The notes under the pieces are model-generated. The model did not search any database and had not been told where the DNA came from. It saw only the letters and a list, made by a program, of their open reading frames with translations. This document shows, in pieces, positions 52,296 to 60,831 of a stretch of DNA of 64,000 nt (positions are counted from its first letter, which is position 1; each line of letters starts with the position of its first letter). Source of the DNA: Streptomyces sp. V4I2 (lineage in GTDB: Bacteria; Actinomycetota; Actinomycetes; Streptomycetales; Streptomycetaceae); assembly GCF_030817655.1 (NCBI RefSeq), contig NZ_JAUSZM010000003.1, positions 10,230,001 to 10,294,000 of the forward strand, given 5' to 3'. Position numbers and translations under genes: made by a program.

Positions 52296-53395
52296 CAGTA
52301 GACGCCTTCGATCACGGTCTCGCCCTTGACCGTGGGTACGGGCGCGACGTCCGCTACGGCGTCGCCCACGTGGCCCTCGTCCGGACGGACCCGCAGCGCG
52401 GTGTCCCGCTCCATGTTGTTCGGGATCAGCATGGACTTGCTGACGTGGCTGACCACCACCTGACCGCGTTCGCCGACCTCCACCCGTTCCCCGGTGCCGG
52501 GATCAACGACCGACAGGAAGACGTACGGCGACACCGGGTCGAACACGCACGGCTCCGAGGCCGTGAGACCGACCCTCTCCATGAGCGCGGTGAGCATCAG
52601 GGTGTTGCCGTACATGCCGATGACCGGCACATCGGGGAAGACCTCGGTGCTCAACAGCTCCCGTGTGTCGGGGTCCATGTGCGTACCGCCCCAGATGATC
52701 GCCTTGGCACTGCCGTTGATCATCTCGACGAGACCGTCCTCACGGGCGAACCGCTCCAGGAGGGGGGTGGTGGCCGCGATGACGCCGATGTCCTGGCTGA
52801 GCAGGATGCGTCGGCACTGGTCGACGAGGTGGTCGGTGTAGGCGTCGACGTCGTCGGCCCGGCCCGCGGCGACCAACTTCCTCACCCACCGGGGGTCCAT
52901 GTCGACGCTCAGGCCCACGCTGCCGAGGCCCGCCGCCGCCCGCTGCAGCACGTCTCCCACGAGGTGCGGCCCCGTCGGCGCCACAGTCAGCCACAGACCG
53001 CCGTCGGGCAGCCCATGGGCCCTGAGACGTCGATTCACCTGCTCAGTACTGTGCCCCATCCAGTCGTCCAGCTGGATGACGCGCTTGGGCGCTCCGGTCG
53101 TCCCGCCGCTGTCGAACACGTTCAGCAGCCTGGCCCCGGATCCGTAGCCCCTGGGGATGAGATCCGCCACCCGCACCCCCCGCAGTTCGTCAGCCAGATC
53201 GGGAAACAGGACCAGGTCCGCCACGCCCTTGACGTCGTGCCGGGGGTCGAAGTCGAGCCGTTCCGCCCGGTCGAGCCAGTAGCGGGAACCGGTCGCGGGG
53301 TCGAAGTGCCACTGCATGGCCGCCCGGACGAATTCGTCCGGGTCCACGCGGTCGAAGGGACCGGCATCCACAATGGTCAATGACTCGTGCAGCAT
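52295..53395 (-). CDS. acyl-activating enzyme, LuxE/EhpF-like (ANL superfamily)
   Basis: The protein is 366 residues from the internal ATG. The adenylate-forming P-loop is FDSGGTTGAPKRVI at residues 94-107, and the A5-like IGMYGNTLML and A7/A8-like VGERGQVVVSHVSKSML are present. It would activate a carboxylic acid as the AMP ester and pass it to the coupled reductase. ATG 53395 has AAAGGA 8 bp upstream. An in-frame ATG at 53608 lies right at the start predicted from the ECF41-type promoter 53615-53641, so a leaderless form with 71 more residues is possible. Which start is used is open. Confidence 0.8.
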   Translation of the reverse strand: MLHESLTIVDAGPFDRVDPDEFVRAAMQWHFDPATGSRYWLDRAERLDFDPRHDVKGVADLVLFPDLADELRGVRVADLIPRGYGSGARLLNVFDSGGTTGAPKRVIQLDDWMGHSTEQVNRRLRAHGLPDGGLWLTVAPTGPHLVGDVLQRAAAGLGSVGLSVDMDPRWVRKLVAAGRADDVDAYTDHLVDQCRRILLSQDIGVIAATTPLLERFAREDGLVEMINGSAKAIIWGGTHMDPDTRELLSTEVFPDVPVIGMYGNTLMLTALMERVGLTASEPCVFDPVSPYVFLSVVDPGTGERVEVGERGQVVVSHVSKSMLIPNNMERDTALRVRPDEGHVGDAVADVAPVPTVKGETVIEGVY

Positions 53396-53614
53396 CGCAA
53401 TGTCCTTTCTCGAAGCCTGTGGCGCCGGTGCCGGAGTGCGGGACAGGACCGGCGCGTCCAGCACCCACGGGAAAGACTCGTGTCTGTGCCACCCCGCGGC
53501 GGTGACGCGTCGGCGCACCACCCCGATCACCAAGTCCGTAGACCCGTGCCGGGTGCGGCATGTTCTGCTACTTCCTTGGTGCACCAGGCCTGACGGCCAT
53601 GCGTCCATAGACAA

Positions 53615-53641
53615 GACCGAGGTCCTCCGGTTTTTGTGACA
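53615..53641 (-). promoter_or_regulatory. ECF41-type promoter of the LuxE/LuxC-like pair
   Basis: Minus strand TGTCACA (53641-53635), 16 bp, GGTC (53618-53615); predicted start at about 53608, which is an ATG in frame with the gene. Confidence 0.78.
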
Positions 53642-53779
53642 CCGGCCGAACGGGCGAGAAAGGCGCGAACTCAGCCCGAACCGGGCTGCCTTACGGACCG
53701 TCAGGCATGCTTCCGTGTCCTGGGCCGGTCGGTGTGGACGCCGAAGCAGTCACGCTGCCCTGGTCCGTCGGGGATGCCA

Positions 53780-54712
53780 TCAGACCGCCGCGAAGGTGAC
53801 GCCGGTGAGACGCTCGGACAGCTGCCAGAGCCGGGATGCGTCCGCCTCGCTCCGGGCCGATTTGTAGAGCGCCAGTTCCGTGGGACTGCCCGTGAACTGG
53901 CCCCAGCCGTCGGGGCCGTACAGACGCCCGCCCTCGGCTTCCGGGCTCGTCGCCGCGTACAGCAGCGGACGCAGGCCGGCGTCGACGGACTGCACGAAGA
54001 CACCCCAGCGTGCGAGCCGCTTCATGATCGCCGCGTGGGGTGCGGGACGGGCGCGGCCGAGGTTGGGCCCGGCTGCGTAGAGATTGGTCAGAGTCGTACC
54101 GGGATGGGCCGCGTTGCTGACGAGGCCCCAGCCGCCCGATGCGCTGCGCCGCTCCAGTTCTAGAGCGAACAGCAGGTTGGCCAGCTTGGACTGTCCGTAC
54201 GCACGCACCGGGGAGTACCGCTTCACACCCTGCGGGTCGTCCCAGTCGATCCGGCTGTTACGCGCGGCGCTACTGGTCACCGTGGTCACACGAGCCCGGC
54301 CGGCCCGCAGGGACGGCATCAGCCGCCCGGTGAGGGCCACATGACCCAGATAGTTGGTTCCGAACTGCAGCTCGTATCCGTCCTCGGTCGTGTGCCGCAT
54401 GGGCGGCGCCATCACGCCTGCGTTGTTGACGAGCAGGTGGATCGGCCTGCCTTCCCCATTGAGTGTGTCGGCGAGGTCCTCCACCGACGCCAAGGAAGCC
54501 AGGTCGAGGACGCGAAGGGAGATCCGCGCATCGGGCACGCTCGTCCGGATCTGTTCTAGGGCGGTGGTTCCTTTGGCCATGTTGCGCACCGGCAGGATCA
54601 GCTCGGCGCCGGCATGAGCGAGTCGAGTGGCCAGCCCAAGGCCGACGCCGTCGCTCGCCCCGGTGACCACGGCCAGCTTTCCTCGCAGGTCGGGCTCCGT
54701 CATTTCGTTCAT
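53780..54712 (-). CDS. short-chain dehydrogenase/reductase
   Basis: The protein is 310 residues. The motifs are VVTGASDGVGLGLA, LVNNAGVMAPP, VTTVTSSAAR and YGQSKLANLLFALELER (YxxxK). It is a paralog of the SDR at 25600 and belongs to the same retinol-dehydrogenase-like group. AGGAG lies 9 bp before ATG 54712. The ECF41-type promoter at 54853 has a 15-bp spacer with CGTC. The substrate is unknown. Confidence 0.9.
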   Translation of the reverse strand: MNEMTEPDLRGKLAVVTGASDGVGLGLATRLAHAGAELILPVRNMAKGTTALEQIRTSVPDARISLRVLDLASLASVEDLADTLNGEGRPIHLLVNNAGVMAPPMRHTTEDGYELQFGTNYLGHVALTGRLMPSLRAGRARVTTVTSSAARNSRIDWDDPQGVKRYSPVRAYGQSKLANLLFALELERRSASGGWGLVSNAAHPGTTLTNLYAAGPNLGRARPAPHAAIMKRLARWGVFVQSVDAGLRPLLYAATSPEAEGGRLYGPDGWGQFTGSPTELALYKSARSEADASRLWQLSERLTGVTFAAV

Positions 54713-54852
54713 CACACACTCCTGGTCGGGCGGTACTTCCGGGTCACCAGCGTCCACGCGGCGCGCGGCCCGATCCATGTGCTGATTGACCATGGATCAA
54801 TCGGACACGACGTGAACCAGCGGCCACCACCTGAAGAAGCGACCCGCAGGTG

Positions 54853-54878
54853 GACGGAGACGACAACACCGTGTGACA
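54853..54878 (-). promoter_or_regulatory. ECF41-type promoter of the SDR gene (15-bp spacer)
   Basis: Minus strand TGTCACA (54878-54872), 15 bp, CGTC (54856-54853). It is the only member with a 15-bp spacer and the classical CGTC. Confidence 0.65.
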
Positions 54879-54979
54879 CGATGTTGTTCCTGGCAATATG
54901 GTTACCGGACACCTCACGCGAGGTACGGCTGCTCATCGCACGGCAGTCGACCCATCTCCGATCGACGAAGGGCACCCCC

Positions 54980-55714
54980 ATGCCTGCCATCCTGATCCAC
55001 GGCGTCCCCGACACCCACCACGTGTGGGACGACGTACGTCGGCACCTCTCCCGGACCGACGTGGAAGCCTGGGACCTGCCCGGGTTCGCCGCCGCCAGGC
55101 CGGACGACTTCAAATCCACCAAGGAGGAGTACGTCAGTTGGCTCATCGACCGACTGGCGCGGATCGGTGAGCCGGTCGACCTGGTCGGTCACGACTGGGG
55201 CTGCATATTCACGGCCCGTGTCGCATCACTCCGGCCCGATCTCGTGCGTACCTGGGCCGGGGGCAACGGTCCGATCAGCTCCGACTACGTCTGGCATCCG
55301 CTTGCCATGACATGGCAGGACCCGGTCGAAGGCGACCGCTTCATGAACGAGCTGGAAGCTGAGTCCTTCGCCGACGACTTGGTAAAGGGCTTCGACCTCC
55401 CCGTCGAACCGGCCAAGGAGATGGTCAGCCGCGTGGACGGGGTGATGAAGGACAGCATCCTCAAGATCTACCGCTCCGCGGTGACCATGGGGGCGGAATG
55501 GGAACCGGCACTGGCGAACGTGTCCGCGCCGTCTCTCGTGTTCTGGGGAGCGCTCGACCCCGCCTGTCAGATCGAGTTCGGTGAGAGGCTCGGCGCGTCC
55601 CTGCGCGCCTCCAAGGTCGCCAAGCTCGATTGCAACCACTGGACGGTGCTCGAGCGGCCGACAGAGGTCGCCGCACTCCTGGAGGCTCATTGGGCGGCCT
55701 TCCCCAACGGCTGA
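54980..55714 (+). CDS. alpha/beta hydrolase (epoxide hydrolase/haloalkane dehalogenase type)
   Basis: The protein is 244 residues. The oxyanion region is ILIHGVPDTHHVW, the nucleophile elbow is VGHDWG with Asp72 (as in epoxide hydrolases and dehalogenases, not Ser), and the catalytic His is in LDCNHWTVLERP. The acid residue is probably in WGALDPACQIEF. ATG 54980; a longer open frame upstream has no similarity. It is divergent from the SDR gene. Confidence 0.87.
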   Translation: MPAILIHGVPDTHHVWDDVRRHLSRTDVEAWDLPGFAAARPDDFKSTKEEYVSWLIDRLARIGEPVDLVGHDWGCIFTARVASLRPDLVRTWAGGNGPISSDYVWHPLAMTWQDPVEGDRFMNELEAESFADDLVKGFDLPVEPAKEMVSRVDGVMKDSILKIYRSAVTMGAEWEPALANVSAPSLVFWGALDPACQIEFGERLGASLRASKVAKLDCNHWTVLERPTEVAALLEAHWAAFPNG

Positions 55715-55929
55715 CGCGTACGGCGACGGGGTTGCCCGTGCGCGCCTGGAGCGGGGGACCAGGCTCATCCCCTCGATGCCGCACGGGGATCTTGTACTGG
55801 ACCCGACCCGCGCCCGAGCGCAGGTTTCAGCGTGACTGTCGTGGCCGGCGAGGACGCCCTGTCTGACGTGTTCGGCCAGTCGGGCGCGGGCCGCTTCTCA
55901 GCCACTTCGCGAGCAGAGCGCCAGGATCG

Positions 55930-56205
55930 TCAAGGGCGACATGTCGTAGAGCCGTCGAGCCACGTGAGACACACGTCGGCGGAGTCGGCGACGGTGAGCC
56001 TGCGGCCGTCGCCCGGGTCCGCCCGCTTCTGGGCCTCGGCGGAGGCCGCCGAACGGCGTAGGTGCCGTAAGGCCGCGGAGACAGCCTCGATGCGCGCGTC
56101 GACCGTGTCGAGGGCCTCTCGGAGCAGACGCTCGTGGGCTTCTAGTAGGGCGGCTTCTGCCGCCAGTGTGGCGCCGATCGCGTCTCCCCACGACGCCGGC
56201 TCCCG
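55930..56205 (-). pseudogene. small coiled-coil protein, N-terminally truncated
   Basis: TLAAEAALLEAHERLLREAL, then DTVDARIEAVSAALRHLRR are shared with the intact gene at 59847-60188, including the LAAEAALLE and TVDARIE blocks. The N-terminal part has been replaced by an opposite-strand ilvC fragment at about 56205. The stretch 55715-55929 holds nothing I can assign. Confidence 0.6.
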
Positions 56206-56377
56206 GGCACTCCTCGCCGAGATCCAGAACGGCACGTTCGCCAAGAACTGGATGGACGAATACCACGGTGGTCTGAAGAGGTACAACGAGTACAAGACCG
56301 CAGACTCCGAGCACCTGCTGGAGACCACCGGCAAGGAACTGCGCAAGCTGATGTCATGGGTGAACGACGAGGCGTGA
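56206..56377 (+). pseudogene. ilvC: ketol-acid reductoisomerase, C-terminal fragment
   Basis: About 55 codons (LLAEIQNGTFAKNWMDEYHG, then YNEYKTADSEHLLETTGKEL and RKLMSWVNDEA, stop) are the last helices of IlvC. The rest of the enzyme is missing. A housekeeping gene fragment here, with no ilv neighbours, points to an ectopic duplication or recombination. Confidence 0.82.
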
Positions 56378-56432
56378 GCATCCTGCGGCTCGGGCGAAGC
56401 GGTCGGCACGCTTCGGAACAAGGGAACGAACC

Positions 56433-57058
56433 ATGATCGAGTCGAGGCCCGGTCAGCTGCAGCCGATGCCGACCGACTGGCAGCGTGCCCTCGCGGTGGT
56501 GGCCCATCTCGACGACCTCGAATACGGCTGCGCGGCCGCCGTCGCCGCCTGGACCGATGCCGGCCGCGAGGTGTCCTATCTCCTGGCCACTCGTGGCGAG
56601 GCCGGCATCGACACGATCGCGCCGACCGAGTGCGGACCGCTGCGGGAACGGGAGCAGCGGGCCAGTGCGGCGGTGGTCGGCGTGTCAGCCGTGTAGTTTC
56701 TCGACCATCGCGACGGCATGATCGAATACGGCCTCCCGCTGCGCCGCGACATCGCTACGGCCATGCGCCGCTACCGGCCCGAACTGGTCATCATGCTCAA
56801 CCATCACACGACCTGGAGTACCGGCGCCTGGAACACCCCGGACCACGTGGCCGTAGCGCACGCTGCTCTCGATGCGGCAGCGGATGCCGGTAATCGCTGG
56901 ATCTTCTGTCGCTTCGCGAGCACCGCGCAGACCTCGAGGCATTGACCGACGAGGACCCCGAATCGCAGGCACGACGGTTCCTGACCCAGAGCACCAGCGC
57001 CCTGAGCCCACGTTTCGGTGGGGCGCCGGCTGTTGTCTTCGAACTGTTCAGCCGATGA
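56433..57058 (+). pseudogene. PIG-L-type deacetylase, nonsense and deletion mutant
   Basis: The zinc motif AVVAHLDDLEYGCAAAVA (HxDD, as AHLDD) begins the domain. The frame has an in-frame TAG at 56694 where Glu or similar would be (VSAV-stop-FLDHRDG), continues with LVIMLNHHTTWSTGAWNTPDHVAVAHAAL, then about 80 residues are missing and the end (LEALTDEDPESQARRF, GGAPAVVFELFSR) is in another frame to 57058. Family members deacetylate GlcNAc-type sugars, as in mycothiol synthesis or turnover. Confidence 0.78.
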
Positions 57059-57227
57059 GGCGTGGGCTGCGGGGTCACTGATCTCTGCCGCGTGCTTGGG
57101 ACCGGTTGACACATGCCATGCAGTGATAGTGTGGAAACCACTGTTGTGTTTCGAGCGGATCGTGTGACTTCGGCCGTCCGAGACGTCGGGAAGAGACCCT
57201 TGAGACCGGCATGGAAGAGAATCGGCA

Positions 57228-58055
57228 ATGACGATACTGCACCTCACTCTGCTCGGCGCGGTCCGCGAACTCACGGCCGCAGAGCTGCCTGCCGTCGTTT
57301 CCGTCCACAATGGCCGTTCCCTGCGCCGCTTCGCGCTGGAGCTCCATGTGCCGGACGAACGGCACGAGGAACTGGACGCCGAGCTCCAGGCGGCCTCCAC
57401 GGCCGATGGAACGCACATTCAGGGGACTGACGCGACCTGGCGCGTGTCGGAGGGCTGGACCGCCGTCTCCCAAGGACGCAGACCCGAGATCTACATCTAC
57501 AGGGCGGAGATCCAGGAGGTGGAGGAGCTCCACGTCTTGGCTCTCGAGATCGAAGGAGTCACTCTCGTTCCGACCAGGTACAGAGAGGACGTCAGCGAGG
57601 AGACGATCACGGCGACGTTCGTCACCGAGGTGTCCGATGAGGACGATGAGCGGCTGGATGAGCTTCTCAGGAAGCCGCATGAGTTCTTCGACGTCATCCG
57701 CCGAGGCATCAGTGACGAACCTCTGCGTATGCGCTTCGGGCGCCGCGTGTGGCAGCGGGCCGGGGAAGGAGCCCGTCGTCACAACCTGGTGCTGATCGCC
57801 GATGAGGACAAGTCACAAGCGGCGCCTGATCCTCTTGCTCTGGTCAACCAGCCGCAACTCGACCGGACGATGGAGAAGGCGTGCGCGAACACCAACGCGC
57901 TGGCCCTCCTACTGGAAGAGCTGCAATCCAAAGGTGTCCTGGACAAGGACGCCTTCTACGCGATCAAGCAAGCCGCTACCGCGCTTCCGTTGACACACCA
58001 GGAGAAACGCGAGTTGTCCCGAACTGATCGTCTGGACGACTACTGGCGTCGGTGA
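57228..58055 (+). CDS. hypothetical protein, 275 residues
   Basis: No known domain recognised. The N-terminal half is beta/alpha mixed (MTILHLTLLGAVRELTAAEL), the middle is acidic (TFVTEVSDEDDERLDELLRK), and the C-terminal third is helical with KACANTNALALLLEEL and TALPLTHQEKRELSR. ATG 57228. No transmembrane segment or signal peptide is visible. It is 38 bp before the DyP peroxidase on the same strand and may be co-expressed. No ECF41-type promoter was found for it. Confidence 0.65.
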   Translation: MTILHLTLLGAVRELTAAELPAVVSVHNGRSLRRFALELHVPDERHEELDAELQAASTADGTHIQGTDATWRVSEGWTAVSQGRRPEIYIYRAEIQEVEELHVLALEIEGVTLVPTRYREDVSEETITATFVTEVSDEDDERLDELLRKPHEFFDVIRRGISDEPLRMRFGRRVWQRAGEGARRHNLVLIADEDKSQAAPDPLALVNQPQLDRTMEKACANTNALALLLEELQSKGVLDKDAFYAIKQAATALPLTHQEKRELSRTDRLDDYWRR

Positions 58056-58093
58056 CACATCTGCCGCTGCCGGCGGCTGGAAGGGAAACGCTC

Positions 58094-59122
58094 ATGACCG
58101 CAGACGTCGCGGAACCGGTGCCTCAGATGGTTCTGTCCCCGCTGACCAGTGCGGCGATCTTTCTCGTCGTGACGATCGACAGCGGCGGCGAGACCATCGC
58201 CCGTGAGCTGCTGTCGGACATCGGCTCGCTGGAACGGGCCGTGGGATTCCGTGCCCAGCCCGACGGCAGATTGAGTTGCGTCACCGGCATCGGTTCGCAC
58301 GCCTGGGACCGCCTGTTCTCCGGGACGCGTCCGGCCCGGCTCCATCCCTTCCGGGAAGTGAACGGTCCGGTGCACCGAGCCGTCGCCACCCCGGGCGACC
58401 TGCTCTTCCACATCCGCGCCTCCCGACTGGACCTGTGCTTCGCGCTTGCCGCGGAGATCATGAGCCGACTGCGCCAGGCAGTGTCAGTCCAGGACGAGGT
58501 GCACGGCTTCAAGTACTTCGACGAACGCGACCTGCTCGGCTTCGTCGACGGAACGGAGAATCCGACGGGTGCCGCGGCGCACGCCGCGGTAGTCGTCGGC
58601 GACGAGGATCCGTCCTTCTCGGGCGGGAGTTACGTCGTCGTGCAGAAGTACCTGCACGACCTCGACGCGTGGGAGGAACTGTCCGTCGAGGCGCAGGAGA
58701 GAGCAATTGGCCGGCGAAAGCTGTCCGACGTGGAGCTCGCCGACAACGTCAAACCTGCGGATTCACACGTCGCCCTCACCAGCCTCACCGACGCGGACGG
58801 CAAAGAACTCGAGATCCTGCGCGACAACATGCCCTTCGGCGCCGTGGGCCGTGCGGAGTTCGGCACGTATTTCATCGGCTACGCCCGCACCCCCGAGGTG
58901 ACGGAGACGATGCTGGAGCGGATGTTCCTGGGCACGGAGTCGGCGCCGTACGACCGCATACTGGACTTCTCCGTCCCGGTGACAGGCTCCATGTTCTTCG
59001 CGCCGGCTGCGGACTTCCTGGAGGACCTTCCCGAGCCGCCGACTGCTGGGACTTCCTCCGTCATTTCTACGGAGAGCCGACACCCATCATCCCGATCCCC
59101 TTCAGGGTCGGCTGTCTCGTGA
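58094..59122 (+). CDS. DyP-type peroxidase
   Basis: The protein is 342 residues. The heme motif GFVDGTENP is at 149-157 with the distal Asp152; the proximal His is probably His225 (PADSHVALTSL) and the distal Arg follows near 243. NMPFGAVGRAEFGTYFIGYA is typical of the P/B group. It oxidises dyes, phenols or lignin-like substrates with H2O2. The C-terminal 40 residues (TAGTSSVISTESRHPSSRSP) differ from the encapsulin-targeting tail seen in some members. GGAAGGG precedes ATG 58094. Confidence 0.9.
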   Translation: MTADVAEPVPQMVLSPLTSAAIFLVVTIDSGGETIARELLSDIGSLERAVGFRAQPDGRLSCVTGIGSHAWDRLFSGTRPARLHPFREVNGPVHRAVATPGDLLFHIRASRLDLCFALAAEIMSRLRQAVSVQDEVHGFKYFDERDLLGFVDGTENPTGAAAHAAVVVGDEDPSFSGGSYVVVQKYLHDLDAWEELSVEAQERAIGRRKLSDVELADNVKPADSHVALTSLTDADGKELEILRDNMPFGAVGRAEFGTYFIGYARTPEVTETMLERMFLGTESAPYDRILDFSVPVTGSMFFAPAADFLEDLPEPPTAGTSSVISTESRHPSSRSPSGSAVS

Positions 59123-59228
59123 TCGGAATGAGCCGTCCGTATCCCGTGGCCCTTGTACGTCATCCGAGATGACGACACCGTTTCTGACCGTAATACCCGG
59201 TGGTGCCAAGCCTCCGTCTGTGAAAGTG

Positions 59229-59666
59229 ATGACGACAGTGGATTTCAAGCTGGAAGTTGTAGTTCTGCCCGTCTCCGACGTCGACCGGGCCAGAGCGTTC
59301 TACGAGGCGGTGGGGTTCCGCCTGGATGCCGATCACGTCACCGATGACACCTACCGGGTGGTGCACATGACACCCCCCGGCTCGCCGTGCTCGATCCTCT
59401 TCGGCGTCGGGGTCACCACTGCCACTCCCGGTTCGGCGCAGGGGCTCCACCTCGTCGTTTCCGACATCGTGAAGGCCCACGAAGAGCTCCTCGGCAGGGG
59501 TGTGGAGATGGGCGGGATCTTCCACGACACGAGCGAGATATTCCACCGCTGCACGGATGAGATGCGGGTCAGCGGCCCTGATCCGCAACGTCGCAGCTAT
59601 TGCTCGTATGCGGCATTCAGCGACCCGGACGGCAACGGATGGGTGCTTCAGGAGGCAACGAGCTGA
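59229..59666 (+). CDS. VOC (glyoxalase-like) protein
   Basis: The protein is 145 residues. The motifs are LPVSDVDRARAFYEAVGF, LHLVVSDIVKAHEELLGRGV and AAFSDPDGNGWVLQE, one VOC unit of each half. The start is uncertain: ATG 59229, or a GTG 9 bp before it. Such proteins bind small hydrophobic molecules or act as isomerases/dioxygenases; substrate unknown. Confidence 0.85.
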   Translation: MTTVDFKLEVVVLPVSDVDRARAFYEAVGFRLDADHVTDDTYRVVHMTPPGSPCSILFGVGVTTATPGSAQGLHLVVSDIVKAHEELLGRGVEMGGIFHDTSEIFHRCTDEMRVSGPDPQRRSYCSYAAFSDPDGNGWVLQEATS

Positions 59667-59692
59667 ATCCAGCCGTTCTGTTCCTGGTCTCG

Positions 59693-59728
59693 GCTGTCCG
59701 AGACCGAGCCGGCGCGGTTTCGGACAGC
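59693..59728. terminator. hairpin between VOC and coiled-coil genes
   Basis: GCTGTCCGAGACCG pairs with CGGTTTCGGACAGC (one mismatch) around an 8-base loop, between converging genes. Confidence 0.65.
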
Positions 59729-59846
59729 GCCTGCTCAGGTGCTCGGCGATCCAGCTCGGCTCGGGAACGTCCGGGTGCGCATCCCCTCATGGGCGCCGGT
59801 CGGGGACGCAAGCGGGCGGACCCGTCAGCTCGTCTGTTCGGGTCCG

Positions 59847-60188
59847 TCAGTGGTGGCGCGTCGCCGAGTGACCGGGGCCGGCGTCGTCTGTGTCGCCCGA
59901 GCGAGGCCCGCCGTCATCGGACCCGGACGGCGTGTGGCGCAGCCGCCGAAGAGTCTCGGAGATCGACTCGATGCGTGCGTCCACCGTGTGGATGGCCTCT
60001 CGGAGCTGGCTCAGCCGTCCCTCGAGCAGGGCGGCCTCTGCCGCCAGCGACGCGGTGGCGGCGGCGGGATCGGCTTGTAGGTCGGTCCCTCGGAGCATCA
60101 TCCCGTCCTCCCTCGGTTCGTGCCGGAGTTCTGTCGACGGGCTTACAGCGATCGCCCGACTGCGTCGACTGACCTGGGTCCCTGCCAT
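59847..60188 (-). CDS. small coiled-coil protein
   Basis: The protein is 113 residues from ATG 60188 (GAGGAGGAGG, 4-5 bp upstream), or 84 from ATG 60101, which also has a fair site. A helical block DPAAATASLAAEAALLEGRL, then TVDARIESISETLRRLR forms a short coiled coil; the tail is Gly/Asp/Ser-rich. It is paralogous to the truncated gene at 55930. The ECF41-type promoter at 60250-60276 puts it in the same regulon. Function unknown. Confidence 0.72.
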   Translation of the reverse strand: MAGTQVSRRSRAIAVSPSTELRHEPREDGMMLRGTDLQADPAAATASLAAEAALLEGRLSQLREAIHTVDARIESISETLRRLRHTPSGSDDGGPRSGDTDDAGPGHSATRHH

Positions 60189-60249
60189 GCTGCCTCCTCC
60201 TCGCTGCGGGGCTCGGGTGGATGCCACCGCAAGCTGCTGACACCCGATT

Positions 60250-60276
60250 GACCGGGCAGCGGGAGGAGCTGTGACA
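60250..60276 (-). promoter_or_regulatory. ECF41-type promoter of the coiled-coil gene
   Basis: Minus strand TGTCACA (60276-60270), 16 bp, GGTC (60253-60250). Confidence 0.77.
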
Positions 60277-60288
60277 GCTGTCGGCGAT

Positions 60289-60319
60289 CGGCCGCGTCCT
60301 TACGCGAAGGACGCGGCCG
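60289..60319 (-). terminator. hairpin after the secreted cupin gene
   Basis: CGGCCGCGTCCT pairs perfectly with AGGACGCGGCCG around a 7-base loop. It ends the cupin unit just upstream of the next promoter. Confidence 0.72.
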
Positions 60320-60336
60320 TGGCGCGGCGCGCCGGA

Positions 60337-60771
60337 CTACTGGAACGTGCAGCCGGGGTTGGGGGCGTCCTCGGCGAACGGGGCGCCGTGCGGCAGCACG
60401 TAGAGGACTTCCAGGACGACGTCCGTCGTGCCGCGGTTCTGGCCCAGGTGCACGTGGTCCGCGCCCGACGGTTCCTTCAGGGAGCTGCCCTTGTCGTAGA
60501 CGCCGTCGGATGCGCACGTGGCATCGAAGTGGCTCAGCGTTCCCTGCTTGACGTACGCGTACAGGGTGCCGTCGTGGTAGTGCCAGCCCGTTCCCTGGCC
60601 GGGCGGAATGGTGACCTCTCGGAGGATGTAGTCCCGGTCTCCGATGGTCTTCTGGGCAAGGACCTTGCCGGTTACGCCGGGACCTCCGGGAGTCGCCTGG
60701 GCGACCGCGGAGGTGAGTGAGAGCGCGGTGCACGCTGCACCGACAGCTGCTGCACGCAGCATATTGCGCAT
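60337..60771 (-). CDS. secreted cupin-domain protein
   Basis: The protein is 144 residues. An N-terminal signal peptide (MRNMLRAAAVGAACTALSLT, then AVAQA) has its likely cleavage after AQA. The cupin motif shows GTGWHYHDGTLYAYVKQG and ADHVHLGQNRGTTDVVLEV. Two Cys (ASDGV-flanking CAS and PGC) could form a disulfide outside the cell. No known substrate. A 22-bp interrupted palindrome lies upstream at 60832. Confidence 0.85.
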   Translation of the reverse strand: MRNMLRAAAVGAACTALSLTSAVAQATPGGPGVTGKVLAQKTIGDRDYILREVTIPPGQGTGWHYHDGTLYAYVKQGTLSHFDATCASDGVYDKGSSLKEPSGADHVHLGQNRGTTDVVLEVLYVLPHGAPFAEDAPNPGCTFQ

Positions 60772-60831
60772 GATGATGCCTTTCGGGGCGCGAGGATGTG
60801 GCGACCCCCCAGGGGTGGGAGGTCACTTGAG

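Noticed and set aside
50904..53395. Phenazine biosynthetic gene cluster
   Set aside because: Only EhpF/EhpG-like genes are present; no core phz genes in the window.
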